DNA from: Sinorhizobium psoraleae
Lineage (GTDB): Bacteria > Pseudomonadota > Alphaproteobacteria > Rhizobiales > Rhizobiaceae
Length of the DNA: 64,000 nucleotides
Direction: 5' to 3'
Assembly: GCF_013283645.1 (NCBI RefSeq)
Contig: NZ_JABEKV010000004.1
Coordinates: 734,889-798,888 of the forward strand
The translations under genes and the position numbers were made by a program. The notes under the pieces were generated by a model. That model saw nothing but the letters and a program-made list of their open reading frames with translations. It ran no database searches and had not been told where the DNA came from. This document shows positions 24,128 through 33,698 of the stretch, one piece after another (position 1 is the first letter of the stretch; every line of letters begins with the position of its first letter).

Positions 24128-24462
24128 CTGCTGACCATCGGAATGCGCTTGCAGGCGGCTGCTGATCGGCCTTTTCGCGGCGGTGCTGATGCGGGCGAAC
24201 GCTCGCCGCGATATTCATGGATGGGAATGACTTGCGCCCTGATGGCGCCAAACTGCCTGGCGCGTTGCGCAGCCAGGCGACGTAGCGGTTCGCTAACCGC
24301 TTTGTCGAAAGTGCCGCCCGCGCCTGCGATAATCGCCGCGAATGCGATCGGTTTGCGGTGTGTCGCAGGGAATTTTGCCCTGCATGGGCTGCAATTCCCT
24401 GCGAATTGGCCCATATAGAGCGGCATCCTGCCACTCCTGCACCATTTCCCGGATCCCTTCGC
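24128..24462. other. Intergenic region with hairpin and a possible small minus-strand ORF
   Basis: 335 bp before the ABC exporter genes. It contains an inverted repeat GCAGGGAATT/AATTCCCTGC (24365-24374 and 24393-24402, 18-nt loop). On the minus strand an open frame from about 24423 to 24124 (about 100 aa, beginning [11 protein letters not shown]) has a GGAG upstream and reads fairly protein-like ([19 protein letters not shown]), but no family is recognised and it overlaps the 3' end of bigR. It is left as a possibility only. Confidence 0.35.
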
Positions 24463-25385
<923 letters not shown>

Positions 25386-25389
<4 letters not shown>

Positions 25390-26147
25390 ACATCGAGGCA
25401 GTCAAGTCGATCTATTTCTTCGAGATGGCGCGTACTCGCCGCACCCTGCTGCAGAGCGTCGTGTCGCCGGTCATATCCACCTCGCTTTATTTCATCGTCT
25501 TCGGCGCGGCGATCGGCGCACGTATCCAGGAGATCGACGGCATCTCCTATGGCGCCTTCATCACCCCCGGTCTGATGATGCTGACGCTTCTGACGCAATG
25601 CATCGGCAACGGTTCCTTCGGCATCTATTTCCCGAAGTTCACCGGCACGATTTATGAAGTGTTGTCGTCGCCGATATCGATGGTGGAAATCGTGCTTGGC
25701 TATGTCGGCGCGGCGGCAACCAAGGGGCTCATGATCGGCACGATCATCCTGGCGACAGCCTCGCTCTTCGTCGATCTCTCGATCGCCCATCCCTTCGTCA
25801 TGCTGTTCTTCTTCGTGCTGACGGCGGTGACGTTCAGCCTGTTCGGCTTCATCATCGGCATCTGGGCCAAGGACTTCGAACAGCTGAACCTGATCCCGAT
25901 GCTGGTCGTGCCGCCGCTCGTCTTTCTCGGCGGCAGCTTCTATTCCATCGACATGCTGCCGCCGTTCTGGCGCGCGGTCAGCCATTTCAACCCGGTGCTC
26001 TATCTGATCAGCGGCTTCCGCTGGAGTTTCTTCGAGATTTCCGACGTCAATCCGATCGCGAGCGCCGTCATCATCGTCGTCTTCCTGACGCTCTGCATGG
26101 CGGTGCTGACCTGGATCTTCCGGACCGGCTACAAACTTCGTAACTGA
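25386..26147 (+). CDS. ABC-2 type transporter permease
   Basis: Permease of 253 aa with six helices of the ABC-2 family (NodJ/DrrB-like). The typical features are the N-terminal amphipathic [31 protein letters not shown], and the late block [19 protein letters not shown] followed by [14 protein letters not shown]. Its ATG overlaps the stop of the ATPase gene, so the two are coupled. A palindromic repeat follows at 26156. Confidence 0.92.
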
Positions 26148-26155
26148 CGGTCGGA

Positions 26156-26260
26156 CTAGAGCGCCGTGCGTTCAAGTGAACGCACAAAGGACGCTCTAGC
26201 ACTTTGATTCTAGAGCATCTTATCCGCTTTCGTGATCCACCCGAAAGCGGGATGCTCTAG
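26156..26260. repeat. Double palindromic repeat (CTAGAGC family)
   Basis: Two adjacent palindromes: 26156-26199 (CTAGAGCG...CGCTCTAG, inner GTGCGTTCA/TGAACGCAC) and 26210-26260 (CTAGAGCATC...GATGCTCTAG, inner CCGCTTTCG/CGAAAGCGG). They are linked by ACTTTGATT, the same linker idea as in the A-B mosaic. It sits between convergent genes and overlaps the stop codon of the aspartic protease gene. Confidence 0.8.
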
Positions 26261-26958
26261 TCGCGCAGCCTGAGTTCGTCCGCGCGCATCTGGAGGAAGT
26301 CGAGGGTCGAAATGAAGCTCATGCCGAGAAGGCTGCGGTCGAGCCTTCCCTCCGCCGCGACCATTGCGCGGATATTCCGGCGCTCGATCGGGCCGATGGC
26401 GATGTCCGACAGAATAACCGGGGCAGCGAGCGCCCGGCCATTCGCAGTCATCACCGTCACGGTGTAGCTGAGGTTCGCCGGATCGAGGCCGATCCTTTCG
26501 GCGTCTTCATAGGTGAGCGCGACACTGCTCGCGCCGGTATCGACCAGCATGCTGACGCCGTGGCCGTTGATCCTGGCGTCGGCGGCGAATTGGCCGTCGA
26601 GACGGCGTTGCAGCACAACCTCCTGCTGCCCCTCGCTGTCGGTAATCACCATCGCCCGTCCGGGCATCAGGCCTGTCAGCAGCCTGTCTCCGACCGACCG
26701 CAGTTCGAAACGGTAGACATAGACGGAGACCAGCGCGAGGGCGATCAGGAACCAGATGAAGATCTGGCGCAAGCCTTCGCCCAGGCGTCCCCGGCTGCGC
26801 AGGATGCCGGCGCTGAGCAGCGTGGCGAGGGCGCCGAGCGCAACAAGGCGCCCGAAATCATCATTGTTGATGCCGAAGGTTTGGCCGCTCTCGTGGTTGA
26901 TGATCAGAAGCGCAAGGCCGATCGCGAGGATTGCCAGCAAAAGTATCAGACGATTCAT
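26257..26958 (-). CDS. Membrane-anchored clan AA aspartic protease (TIGR02281 type)
   Basis: Retropepsin-like single-domain protease of 233 aa. Three N-terminal helices (residues 3-20, about 37-55 and 62-82) are followed by a periplasmic domain with the active-site motif VDTGASSVAL and the downstream DRSLLGMSFI block, as in TIGR02281 proteins. The substrate is unknown. It overlaps the upstream DUF1289 gene by 4 bp (ATGA), so the pair is co-translated. Confidence 0.87.
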   Translation of the reverse strand: MNRLILLLAILAIGLALLIINHESGQTFGINNDDFGRLVALGALATLLSAGILRSRGRLGEGLRQIFIWFLIALALVSVYVYRFELRSVGDRLLTGLMPGRAMVITDSEGQQEVVLQRRLDGQFAADARINGHGVSMLVDTGASSVALTYEDAERIGLDPANLSYTVTVMTANGRALAAPVILSDIAIGPIERRNIRAMVAAEGRLDRSLLGMSFISTLDFLQMRADELRLRD

Positions 26959-27176
26959 GCGCCGCTTCGTTCCCGCGCCATGCGCGACCGGCGTGTCTCG
27001 CGCCGCGGCTTGCGCTCCACCGTATCGAGCCGCGCGGGCAGGGCCGCCATGATGCTGTGCCGTTGCGCGTCGGTGTAGAGCGTCCAGGCACCGATCTCTT
27101 CACGCGTGCGGCCGCAGCCGAAACAGTAGCCGGTTCTTTCGTCGATCGAACAAACGAGAATACAGGGGGATTCCAT
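26955..27176 (-). CDS. DUF1289 small cysteine protein
   Basis: 73-aa protein with the DUF1289 signature: SPCILVCSIDERTGYCFGCGRTREEI (shown here as the two Cys pairs CILVC and CFGC), probably a small zinc or iron-sulfur site, followed by an Arg-rich tail. Function is unknown. It is the first gene of a two-gene unit with the aspartic protease. Confidence 0.9.
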   Translation of the reverse strand: MESPCILVCSIDERTGYCFGCGRTREEIGAWTLYTDAQRHSIMAALPARLDTVERKPRRETRRSRMARERSGA

Positions 27177-27242
27177 GGTTCAGGGCTTACTCTGTTTTGT
27201 GCCGAAGTGGTTCGCTGCCAGTATCCCGTTTTCACTCGGACC

Positions 27243-27341
27243 TGCTGCATGTTTCCTAAATCCTAGCCGATTTAAGGATAAAAACATGCAGCAATTCAAA
27301 GTGCTGTCCTTTGCGCGCCCAATCAAGACGCGGCGCTCTAA
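27243..27341. repeat. Palindromic mosaic repeat, modules A-B
   Basis: Module A: TGCTGCATGTTTCCTAAATC against GATTTAAGGATAAAAACATG. The linker is CAATTCAAAGTGCTG, and a shortened module B (TTTGCGCGCCC...GACGCGGCGCTC) follows. It lies between the DUF1289 start and the cobS stop. Confidence 0.75.
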
Positions 27342-27356
27342 AACAATATTGGCGTT

Positions 27357-28145
27357 TCAGATCGCCAGCGCAAGGGCGCCGAGAATGGCGATCTCGGTCA
27401 ACTGCTGGGTCGCGCCGATCGTATCGCCGGTATGGCCGCCGAGTTTGCGGGACGCGATCTTTCCAAAGGCCTTTACGGTGAGCGCGAAGGCGGCAAGCGC
27501 GAGCAGCACGGCGATGGTGGGAACGCCGGCCGCATAGAACAGGAGCAGCGAGAAAAGAACGGCGGATCCGAGCGCTGTAGACGTCGCGCGCGGGTCGGGC
27601 GTACCGGCCGATGCGGCCACTCCGTCGCGGCGCGCAGCCGGCAGGCGCGACCAGTGCCAGACCATGGCGCCGCGGGTCAGCGCGCTTACTGCGAGGAGCG
27701 CGAGCCCCGCGTCGATCGGCCCGAGCAGCGGCAGGAAGGACGCGAGCGCCGAGACGCGCAGGCCGACGGAAAGGATCAGAGCCAATGCGCCATAGGTCCC
27801 GACGCGGCTGTCCTTCATGATCTCGAGCGCGCTTTCGCGGTCGCGGCCGCCGCCAAAGCCATCGGCGGTGTCGCCGAGACCGTCCTCGTGCAAGGCTCCG
27901 GTGACGAGGGCTTGCACTGCGATCACAAGGAAGGCGGTGAAGAGTGAACTCACGTGAAGCGCCATCAGAGTTGCCGCCAGAACGGCCGCGGGCAGGGCGA
28001 TCAGCATGCCGGCGAAGGGAAAGGCGCGCACGACACGTTCGAGCCGCCCGTCATGATCCACGAAATGGCGCTGCGGCATGGGAATGCGGCTGAGGAAGGC
28101 GACCGCCCTCGCCACGTCGTCCCAGAGATCGCCGATATATGTCAT
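27357..28145 (-). CDS. cobS: Adenosylcobinamide-GDP ribazoletransferase CobS (CobV)
   Basis: Integral membrane enzyme of 262 aa that joins adenosylcobinamide-GDP with alpha-ribazole(-phosphate), the last condensation of cobalamin synthesis. The family motif HEDGLGDTADGFGGGRD with catalytic acidic residues is present near residue 85, with SRIPMP near the N-terminus and five to six hydrophobic segments. In the aerobic (Pseudomonas denitrificans) naming it is CobV. It is divergent from cobT, which makes its alpha-ribazole substrate. No B12 riboswitch was found between them. Confidence 0.94.
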   Translation of the reverse strand: MTYIGDLWDDVARAVAFLSRIPMPQRHFVDHDGRLERVVRAFPFAGMLIALPAAVLAATLMALHVSSLFTAFLVIAVQALVTGALHEDGLGDTADGFGGGRDRESALEIMKDSRVGTYGALALILSVGLRVSALASFLPLLGPIDAGLALLAVSALTRGAMVWHWSRLPAARRDGVAASAGTPDPRATSTALGSAVLFSLLLFYAAGVPTIAVLLALAAFALTVKAFGKIASRKLGGHTGDTIGATQQLTEIAILGALALAI

Positions 28146-28169
28146 TGCCCCTCCTGCGACCCCTCTGCA

Positions 28170-28252
28170 GCGCCGCGCGGCTTACGCGCAAAGGACGCTG
28201 TAGTGCTTCGCTGCATGTCTTATCCTTAAATCGACTAAGGAAACATGCAGCA
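28170..28252. repeat. Palindromic mosaic repeat, reverse orientation (B-A)
   Basis: Partial module B (GCGCCGCGCGG...GCGCAAAGGACGCTGTAG) followed by CGCTGCATGTCTTATCCTTAA and AAGGAAACATGCAGC (module A) in opposite orientation to the other copies. It occupies much of the cobS-cobT intergenic space. Confidence 0.7.
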
Positions 28253-28379
28253 GGCCGAATCGTCGCGCCTCGCCCGATCATGCTCCGGCGACAGCATCTG
28301 GCGCAAATGCCGTTGCCGGACGCGGTCCCAGGCTCTATGACGTGCGCCAACCGACGCTTCTTACCTGCAAGGATTCTCC

Positions 28380-29396
28380 ATGAGTGCCAGCGGCCTTCCG
28401 TTCGATGACTTCCGCGAATTGTTGCGCAACCTGCCGGGGCCGGACTCGGCGGCGCTCGTGGCCGCGCGCGAACGGGACGGGCAATTGACGAAGCCGCCGG
28501 GCGCGCTTGGGCGTCTCGAGGAAATCGCCTTCTGGCTCGCCGCCTGGACCGGCCGCGCGCCGGCAGTCACCCGGCCGCTGGTCGCGATCTTCGCCGGCAA
28601 TCATGGTGTGACCCGCCAGGGTGTGACGCCCTTTCCACCGTCGGTGACGGCGCAGATGGTGGAGAATTTTGCCGCCGGCGGCGCGGCGATCAACCAGATC
28701 TGCATCAGCCATGATCTTGGCCTCAAGGTGTTCGATCTCGCGCTCGACTATCCGACCGGCGACATCACGGAGGAGGCTGCCCTTTCCGAGCGCGACTGCG
28801 CGGCGACCATGGCCTTCGGCATGGAAGCGATCGCCGGTGGAACCGATCTCCTCTGCATCGGCGAGATGGGTATCGGCAATACGACGATTGCGGCTGCGAT
28901 CAACCTCGGCCTCTATGGCGGCACTGCGGAGGAGTGGGTCGGACCGGGAACGGGTTCGGAAGGCGAGGTGCTGAAGCGCAAGATCGCCGCGGTCGAGAAA
29001 GCCGTGGCGCTCCATCGCGACCACCTCTCGGATCCGCTCGAACTGATGCGCCGGCTCGGCGGACGCGAAATCGCGGCGATGGCCGGCGCGATTCTCGCCG
29101 CGCGCATCCAGAAGGTTCCCGTAATCATCGACGGTTACGTCGCAACGGCGGCGGCGGCGATTCTCAAGGCCGCGAATCCATCGGCACTCGATCATTGCCT
29201 GATAGGCCATGTCTCCGGCGAGCCTGGACATATGCGCGCGATCGAGAAGCTTGGCAAGACGCCGCTGCTGGCACTCGGCATGCGGCTTGGCGAAGGCACG
29301 GGTGCCGCGCTTGCAGCGGGCATCGTGAAGGCGGCGGCCGCCTGCCACAGCGGCATGGCGACCTTCGCCCAGGCCGGCGTCAGCAACAAGGGGTGA
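28380..29396 (+). CDS. cobT: Nicotinate-nucleotide-dimethylbenzimidazole phosphoribosyltransferase CobT (CobU)
   Basis: Enzyme of 338 aa that makes alpha-ribazole 5'-phosphate from dimethylbenzimidazole for the lower ligand of B12. Family blocks: LTKPPGALGRLEEIA, IFAGNHGVTRQGV, EMGIGNTTIAAAI, and near the end LGMRLGEGTGAALA with the catalytic Glu. It is divergently arranged with cobS. The Pseudomonas name is CobU; it is not the cobaltochelatase subunit also called CobT. Confidence 0.95.
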   Translation: MSASGLPFDDFRELLRNLPGPDSAALVAARERDGQLTKPPGALGRLEEIAFWLAAWTGRAPAVTRPLVAIFAGNHGVTRQGVTPFPPSVTAQMVENFAAGGAAINQICISHDLGLKVFDLALDYPTGDITEEAALSERDCAATMAFGMEAIAGGTDLLCIGEMGIGNTTIAAAINLGLYGGTAEEWVGPGTGSEGEVLKRKIAAVEKAVALHRDHLSDPLELMRRLGGREIAAMAGAILAARIQKVPVIIDGYVATAAAAILKAANPSALDHCLIGHVSGEPGHMRAIEKLGKTPLLALGMRLGEGTGAALAAGIVKAAAACHSGMATFAQAGVSNKG

Positions 29397-29657
29397 GTGG
29401 TCCGCGGCGGCAAGGTGGCAAATCGATTCCGAATTCGTGGAATCCTGCGGCAGCCTTGTTCTTGGCGCGACCACGTGCCACCGTTGCTGTCGATTGGCCG
29501 TCCGGCTCGGAAAGCTCCATCCTGGAGGGCTTGATGCGAGCGGGCCGCTCTCCTATCCAAAGGGCATGCGATCGGCGGTGGGCCTTGACCCGGGCTGCCT
29601 TGCATTCGCCTCAATCGCAATGTCGTAGCTGCCGCAGTTTTGAGCTGTCGAGATAAA

Positions 29658-30071
29658 ATGGACGTCAACAACACCAATCCCCGTAACGCCAAGCCCGGAC
29701 CTGTCGGCAAGCACACCGGTATCCGGCACCTCTTTGCTGCCGCCAGCTATTCTCTGGGCGGTGCGAAGCGGCTGATCGGGGAGGCGGCGTTCCGGCACGA
29801 GCTCATCGCTTTTGCGATTGCCATGGTCGCCTTCGCCATCGCAGGCGCGACGCTGTTTCAGTACGTCGCGATGGCGATTCTCTTCCTGCTGATGATGGCC
29901 TTCGAGGCGATCAACACGGCGATCGAGGAGATCGTCGATCGCGTCTCGCCGGAAATCTCGGAAATGGGCAAGAACGCCAAGGATCTCGGATCCTTCGCCT
30001 GTCTCTGCCTGATCCTGGCCAATGCGGCCTATGCCTTTTACGTGGTGTTCCTGGCCGGATTCATGAACTGA
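29658..30071 (+). CDS. dgkA: Diacylglycerol kinase DgkA
   Basis: Small inner-membrane kinase of 137 aa that recycles diacylglycerol to phosphatidic acid, for example after cyclic glucan or lipid A modification. Three helices and the conserved blocks [11 protein letters not shown] and [17 protein letters not shown], then [10 protein letters not shown] (active-site Glu and metal ligands) are present. The start at 29658 (MDVNNT) is preferred over a TTG 18 bp upstream. Confidence 0.92.
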   Translation: MDVNNTNPRNAKPGPVGKHTGIRHLFAAASYSLGGAKRLIGEAAFRHELIAFAIAMVAFAIAGATLFQYVAMAILFLLMMAFEAINTAIEEIVDRVSPEISEMGKNAKDLGSFACLCLILANAAYAFYVVFLAGFMN

Positions 30072-30095
30072 AGCAGGCGCAGAGTGCGTAACCGA

Positions 30096-31631
30096 TCAGG
30101 CGAAGCTCTTGCGGCGCCGCGCAGGGGCGGGGACATCCTCGACTGGCGGGAGGCTCTCGAGCACGCGACGCGGCGGGAGGATGGCGATCGCTTCCGTTCC
30201 TTCACGGAGCTTCGAACGCAGGATGAACTGGCCGTTGTGCTTGGCGAGGATCGCCTGAACGATCGGCAGGCCGAGGCCGGTGCCCTGTTCGGCGCTCTTG
30301 ATCGCGATCGAGCCCTGACCGAAGGCGGAAAGCACGATCGGGATTTCCTCTTCCGGGATGCCCGGACCGTTGTCCTTGATCGAGAGATATTGTCCGCCGC
30401 CGGCGGTCCAGCCCACCTTGACGGTGACCTCGCCGCCCGACGGAGTAAACTTGACTGCGTTCGAAAGCAGGTTGAGCGTCACCTGGCGTATTGCTTTCTC
30501 GTCGATCCACACGGCAGGCATGCCCAGCTCGAATTGCTCACCGATGGTGATGTTCTTCGACCGGGCGCGGAGCTGCACCATGCCGATGCAATCCTCGGCG
30601 ATGTCGACGAGATTTACCGCCTCCTCGTTGAGGTCGTATTTGCCGGCCTCAATCCGCGAGAGGTCGAGGATCTCATTGATGAGATTGAGCAGGTGCTCGC
30701 CGGACCGGTGAATGTCGGACGTATATTCCTTATAGGTCGGATTGCTGAGAGGCCCGAGCACTTCGGTCGACATGACCTCGGAAAAGCCGAGAATGGCATT
30801 CAGCGGCGTGCGCAGCTCATGCGACATCGAGGCGAGGAAACGGGATTTTGCGAGGTTGGCTTCCTCGGCGCGCCGACGGGCTTCGTCCGACATGGATTTC
30901 GCGACTTCCAGTTCCGCGATGAGGTCGTCCTTTTCCGATTGCATGGAAAGAATATAAACGTTGGCGCGGTTCATCCGGCCGGTCATGAAGAGGAGGAACA
31001 CGAGCGAAAGCGAGAGGATGCCGGTGAGACCAATGTCGACGGGGTTGCCGACCGTCACCGACGAGAAGGCGAGCGCGCCGACAACCGGCAGGAATGTGTA
31101 GAGCAGGGCGTTGCGCAACAGGAAGGTGCCCATGGCGGTCGCCGCGAGCGCAACCAGCAGGGTGGTGCCTTCGAAGAAGCCGAAGCGGATATCGCCGCAG
31201 GAGGCGCAGTCCTGGATGGCGAAAATCGCCCAGCAGAGCCCCATCAGCACCTGGCCGATCAGGAAGCGCCGGCGCCAGACGACAACCTTATCGGGGCCGA
31301 TATCCTCCCGCTTCGCCTTGCGCGCAAGGAATACCATGACCGCATGGGCCGACAGCGCCATCAGGGCCCAGGCGGGGATGCCCAAGTCGCCGGTAAGATA
31401 GACGCCGGTGGCCGCAATCAGCGCAACAAGCAAGGGCAGGGCGATCGCGCCATGCAGGACGGAGTCGATGTGGAGGAGAAGCATTTCCCGCTCGAAGCCG
31501 GACGGAGCGGACGAGCCGGTTTGCAGCCGCGCGCGCGTCGCCCGGACGGTCTTCGAAACGGCCTTGTTTCGATGACTGCGCGACTTGTCGACAATGATCT
31601 TATCTGTCGATGTGCTGACGACGATACTCAT
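30096..31631 (-). CDS. Membrane sensor histidine kinase (PleC/DivJ/PdhS-like)
   Basis: 511-aa kinase with about five to six N-terminal membrane helices (residues about 50-215), a short coiled coil, and a HisKA domain with the H-box FLASMSHELRTPLNAILGFS. The ATPase domain has an N-box (NLLSNAVKFTPSGGEV), DNGPGIP and GTGLGLPIV. The extended H-box is the type seen in PdhS-family kinases that act on DivK and PleD; which paralogue this is cannot be told. No response regulator is adjacent. The start at 31631 (MSIVVSTST) has AAGAG. Confidence 0.88.
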   Translation of the reverse strand: MSIVVSTSTDKIIVDKSRSHRNKAVSKTVRATRARLQTGSSAPSGFEREMLLLHIDSVLHGAIALPLLVALIAATGVYLTGDLGIPAWALMALSAHAVMVFLARKAKREDIGPDKVVVWRRRFLIGQVLMGLCWAIFAIQDCASCGDIRFGFFEGTTLLVALAATAMGTFLLRNALLYTFLPVVGALAFSSVTVGNPVDIGLTGILSLSLVFLLFMTGRMNRANVYILSMQSEKDDLIAELEVAKSMSDEARRRAEEANLAKSRFLASMSHELRTPLNAILGFSEVMSTEVLGPLSNPTYKEYTSDIHRSGEHLLNLINEILDLSRIEAGKYDLNEEAVNLVDIAEDCIGMVQLRARSKNITIGEQFELGMPAVWIDEKAIRQVTLNLLSNAVKFTPSGGEVTVKVGWTAGGGQYLSIKDNGPGIPEEEIPIVLSAFGQGSIAIKSAEQGTGLGLPIVQAILAKHNGQFILRSKLREGTEAIAILPPRRVLESLPPVEDVPAPARRRKSFA

Positions 31632-31785
31632 GCTCTTGATCGAGGGATTGTGTCCAGCTTGCAGTCTAGGATGCAATCCTTAAGAAGTTGCTGCCCGGCA
31701 TGAAGGAATTGAAAACCATTGTGGCGCGATTGCGTTTTTCGGGAGGCGGAACGAAGTTGGCGGTGTCGAGTTTCGAGGTGCGTGC

Positions 31786-32508
31786 GTGAGACCAGGGAAC
31801 CGGAAGTTCCGGATCATCAACGGCACGGGAGCAAAGCCCCCCGCGCCGGGACGGCGGTTCGGATTTGGCCGGCCAGCGGGTGCCTTGCCGAGAAAACGCG
31901 CCGATGGGCGAGGCGGAATGATCGGTGGTTGGATGTTCCTCCTTCTGCTCAGCATCGGCGCCTATTTCGCGGCAAAGCTACCTCCGCCGGAACAGACGGT
32001 GACCGGCGAACTGCAGGGCGCAGCCTCGGCAAGCGACGGCGACAGCCTGAGGCTCGACGGACGGCGCGTGCGGCTTGAAGGCATCGACGCGCCCGAAATC
32101 GGCCAGACCTGCCGGCGCGGTGACGTCACATGGGACTGCGGCGCCGAAGCGCGTCAGCGCCTGAGGGCGCTCACCAGCGGACTTGCGACCGCCTGCCGCC
32201 TGCATGGCCACGACCGCTATGGCCGCGATCTCGGCGTCTGCGAGGCGGGGCAGCGCGATCTCGGCCGCGAGATGGTTCTCTCCGGCTACGCGGTCAGCTA
32301 TGGCCGGTACCGGGACGAGGAAGAGGTGGCACGAGAGGGCCGCGTCGGTCTCTGGGCCGGTGATTTCGTTCGGCCGCAGGCGTGGCGCCGGTCGCATGGT
32401 GGCGCGGAGGAGACGCCGCATGAAGCGAGCGACCGGCTGGATCTCGCTTTTCAATGGCTCGAGGAGCAGGCCCGGGCGATTTTCAGGAGGATCGTCGATG
32501 GCGGATAG
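31786..32508 (+). CDS. Membrane-anchored thermonuclease family protein (SNase domain)
   Basis: 240-aa protein with one N-terminal helix (GGWMFLLLLSIGAYFAA) and a periplasmic staphylococcal-nuclease domain: SDGDSLRLDGRRVRLEGIDAPEIGQ carries the calcium-binding Asp and catalytic Arg, later blocks are DCGAEARQRL and HDRYGRDLGVC. Four cysteines probably form disulfides. The GTG start at 31786 gives an N-terminal Arg/Gly/Pro-rich segment; a later start at 31918 (MIGGWMFL) is also reasonable. Its end overlaps the next gene by 11 bp. Confidence 0.85.
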   Translation: MRPGNRKFRIINGTGAKPPAPGRRFGFGRPAGALPRKRADGRGGMIGGWMFLLLLSIGAYFAAKLPPPEQTVTGELQGAASASDGDSLRLDGRRVRLEGIDAPEIGQTCRRGDVTWDCGAEARQRLRALTSGLATACRLHGHDRYGRDLGVCEAGQRDLGREMVLSGYAVSYGRYRDEEEVAREGRVGLWAGDFVRPQAWRRSHGGAEETPHEASDRLDLAFQWLEEQARAIFRRIVDGG

Positions 32509-33136
32509 TGGCGCGCGTCACCTTGAGGAACTGCGCGCAGCGATTGCCTCATGCCGCATCTGTCGCGACAGTCCGGCGCGTGGTGACGAACATCGGCTGC
32601 CGCACGACCCGCGGCCCGTGGCTGTCATTTCGGATTCGGCGCGGATATTGATCGCCGGCCAGGCGCCGGGACTGCGGGTGCATGGGAGCGGTCTGCCCTT
32701 CAACGATGCTTCGGGCGATCGGCTGCGGCAGTGGCTCGCCGTCGACCGACCGACATTCTACGACCCGAAGAAATTCGCGATCGTCCCCATGGGATTCTGC
32801 TTCCCGGGATACGACCGCCACGGCAGCGATCTCCCGCCGCGGCGCGAATGTGCGCCGCTCTGGCGGCAACGGGTGATGGACGCCATGCCGCAGATCGAGC
32901 TGGTGCTGGCGATCGGCCATTATGCGCAGCGCTGGCATCTCGGACCGGATTGTCCAGCGTCTATGACCGAGACGGTGCAAAACTGGCAGCGATATGTCAT
33001 GCGCAACAGCGGCCCGGCCGTCTTGGCACTGCCGCATCCGAGCTGGCGCAACACGGGTTGGCTGCGGAGAAATCCCTGGTTCGAGACGGACCTGCTGCCG
33101 TTTCTGCGTGCCCGCGTCGCTCTGTTGATTGCCTGA
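32498..33136 (+). CDS. Uracil-DNA glycosylase family protein
   Basis: 212-aa protein of the UDG superfamily. Motif 1 is ILIAGQAPGLRVHGSGLPF, followed by FAIVPMGFCFPG, and motif 2 is LPHPSWRN. An N-terminal cysteine cluster (SCRICRDSPARG) and a further Cys (ECAPLW) may hold an iron-sulfur cluster as in family 4 enzymes, but the spacing is not classic. The start at 32498 has GGAGG. The overlap with the nuclease gene suggests one transcript. Confidence 0.85.
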   Translation: MADSGARHLEELRAAIASCRICRDSPARGDEHRLPHDPRPVAVISDSARILIAGQAPGLRVHGSGLPFNDASGDRLRQWLAVDRPTFYDPKKFAIVPMGFCFPGYDRHGSDLPPRRECAPLWRQRVMDAMPQIELVLAIGHYAQRWHLGPDCPASMTETVQNWQRYVMRNSGPAVLALPHPSWRNTGWLRRNPWFETDLLPFLRARVALLIA

Positions 33137-33200
33137 AACAATTTTCTTTATTTTCACGAAATCCACGTTATGAAGGGAAAAATATTCGAGAGGACCTTTC

Positions 33201-33689
33201 ATGGATCGCCTAGACCGCAAGATCCTGCGCCTTCTGCAGGAAGACTCGACTCTGGCCGTTGCCGACCTCGCCAAGAAGGTCGGACTTTCGACCACGCCTT
33301 GCTGGCGGCGTATCCAGAAAATGGAAGAGGATGGTGTCATCCGCGGCCGGGTCGCTCTGCTCGATCCGGTGAAGATCAACACCAAGGTGACGGTGTTCGT
33401 TTCGATCCGCACCAATTCGCATTCGATGGAATGGCTGCGCCGTTTCTCCGAAGTGGTCGCCGATTTTCCGGAAGTGGTCGAATTCTACCGCATGAGCGGC
33501 GACGTGGATTACCTGCTTCGCGTCGTCGTCCCGGACATTGCCGCCTACGACGCGTTCTACAAGCGACTGATCGCCAAGATCGAGATCCGTGACGTGTCCT
33601 CGGCCTTCGCCATGGAGCAGATCAAGTACACGACCGAACTACCGCTCGATTACATGGTGATCGACCAGGCAAAGTCGAGCGAGGAATAA
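33201..33689 (+). CDS. Lrp/AsnC family transcriptional regulator
   Basis: 162-aa regulator: N-terminal helix-turn-helix (DRKILRLLQEDSTLAVADLA, then KKVGLSTTPCWRRIQKME) and a C-terminal RAM effector domain (VTVFVSIRTNSHSM, VVEFYRMSGDVDYLLRVVV). Relatives sense amino acids and often control a neighbouring gene, but none next door is an obvious target. The AT-rich 60 bp upstream should contain the promoter and an autoregulatory site. Confidence 0.92.
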   Translation: MDRLDRKILRLLQEDSTLAVADLAKKVGLSTTPCWRRIQKMEEDGVIRGRVALLDPVKINTKVTVFVSIRTNSHSMEWLRRFSEVVADFPEVVEFYRMSGDVDYLLRVVVPDIAAYDAFYKRLIAKIEIRDVSSAFAMEQIKYTTELPLDYMVIDQAKSSEE

Positions 33690-33698
33690 CCGCCCGCC

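Noticed and set aside
28146-28379. Possible cobalamin riboswitch between cobS and cobT
   Set aside because: No B12-box-like sequence or suitable fold was seen; the region is largely a mosaic repeat.
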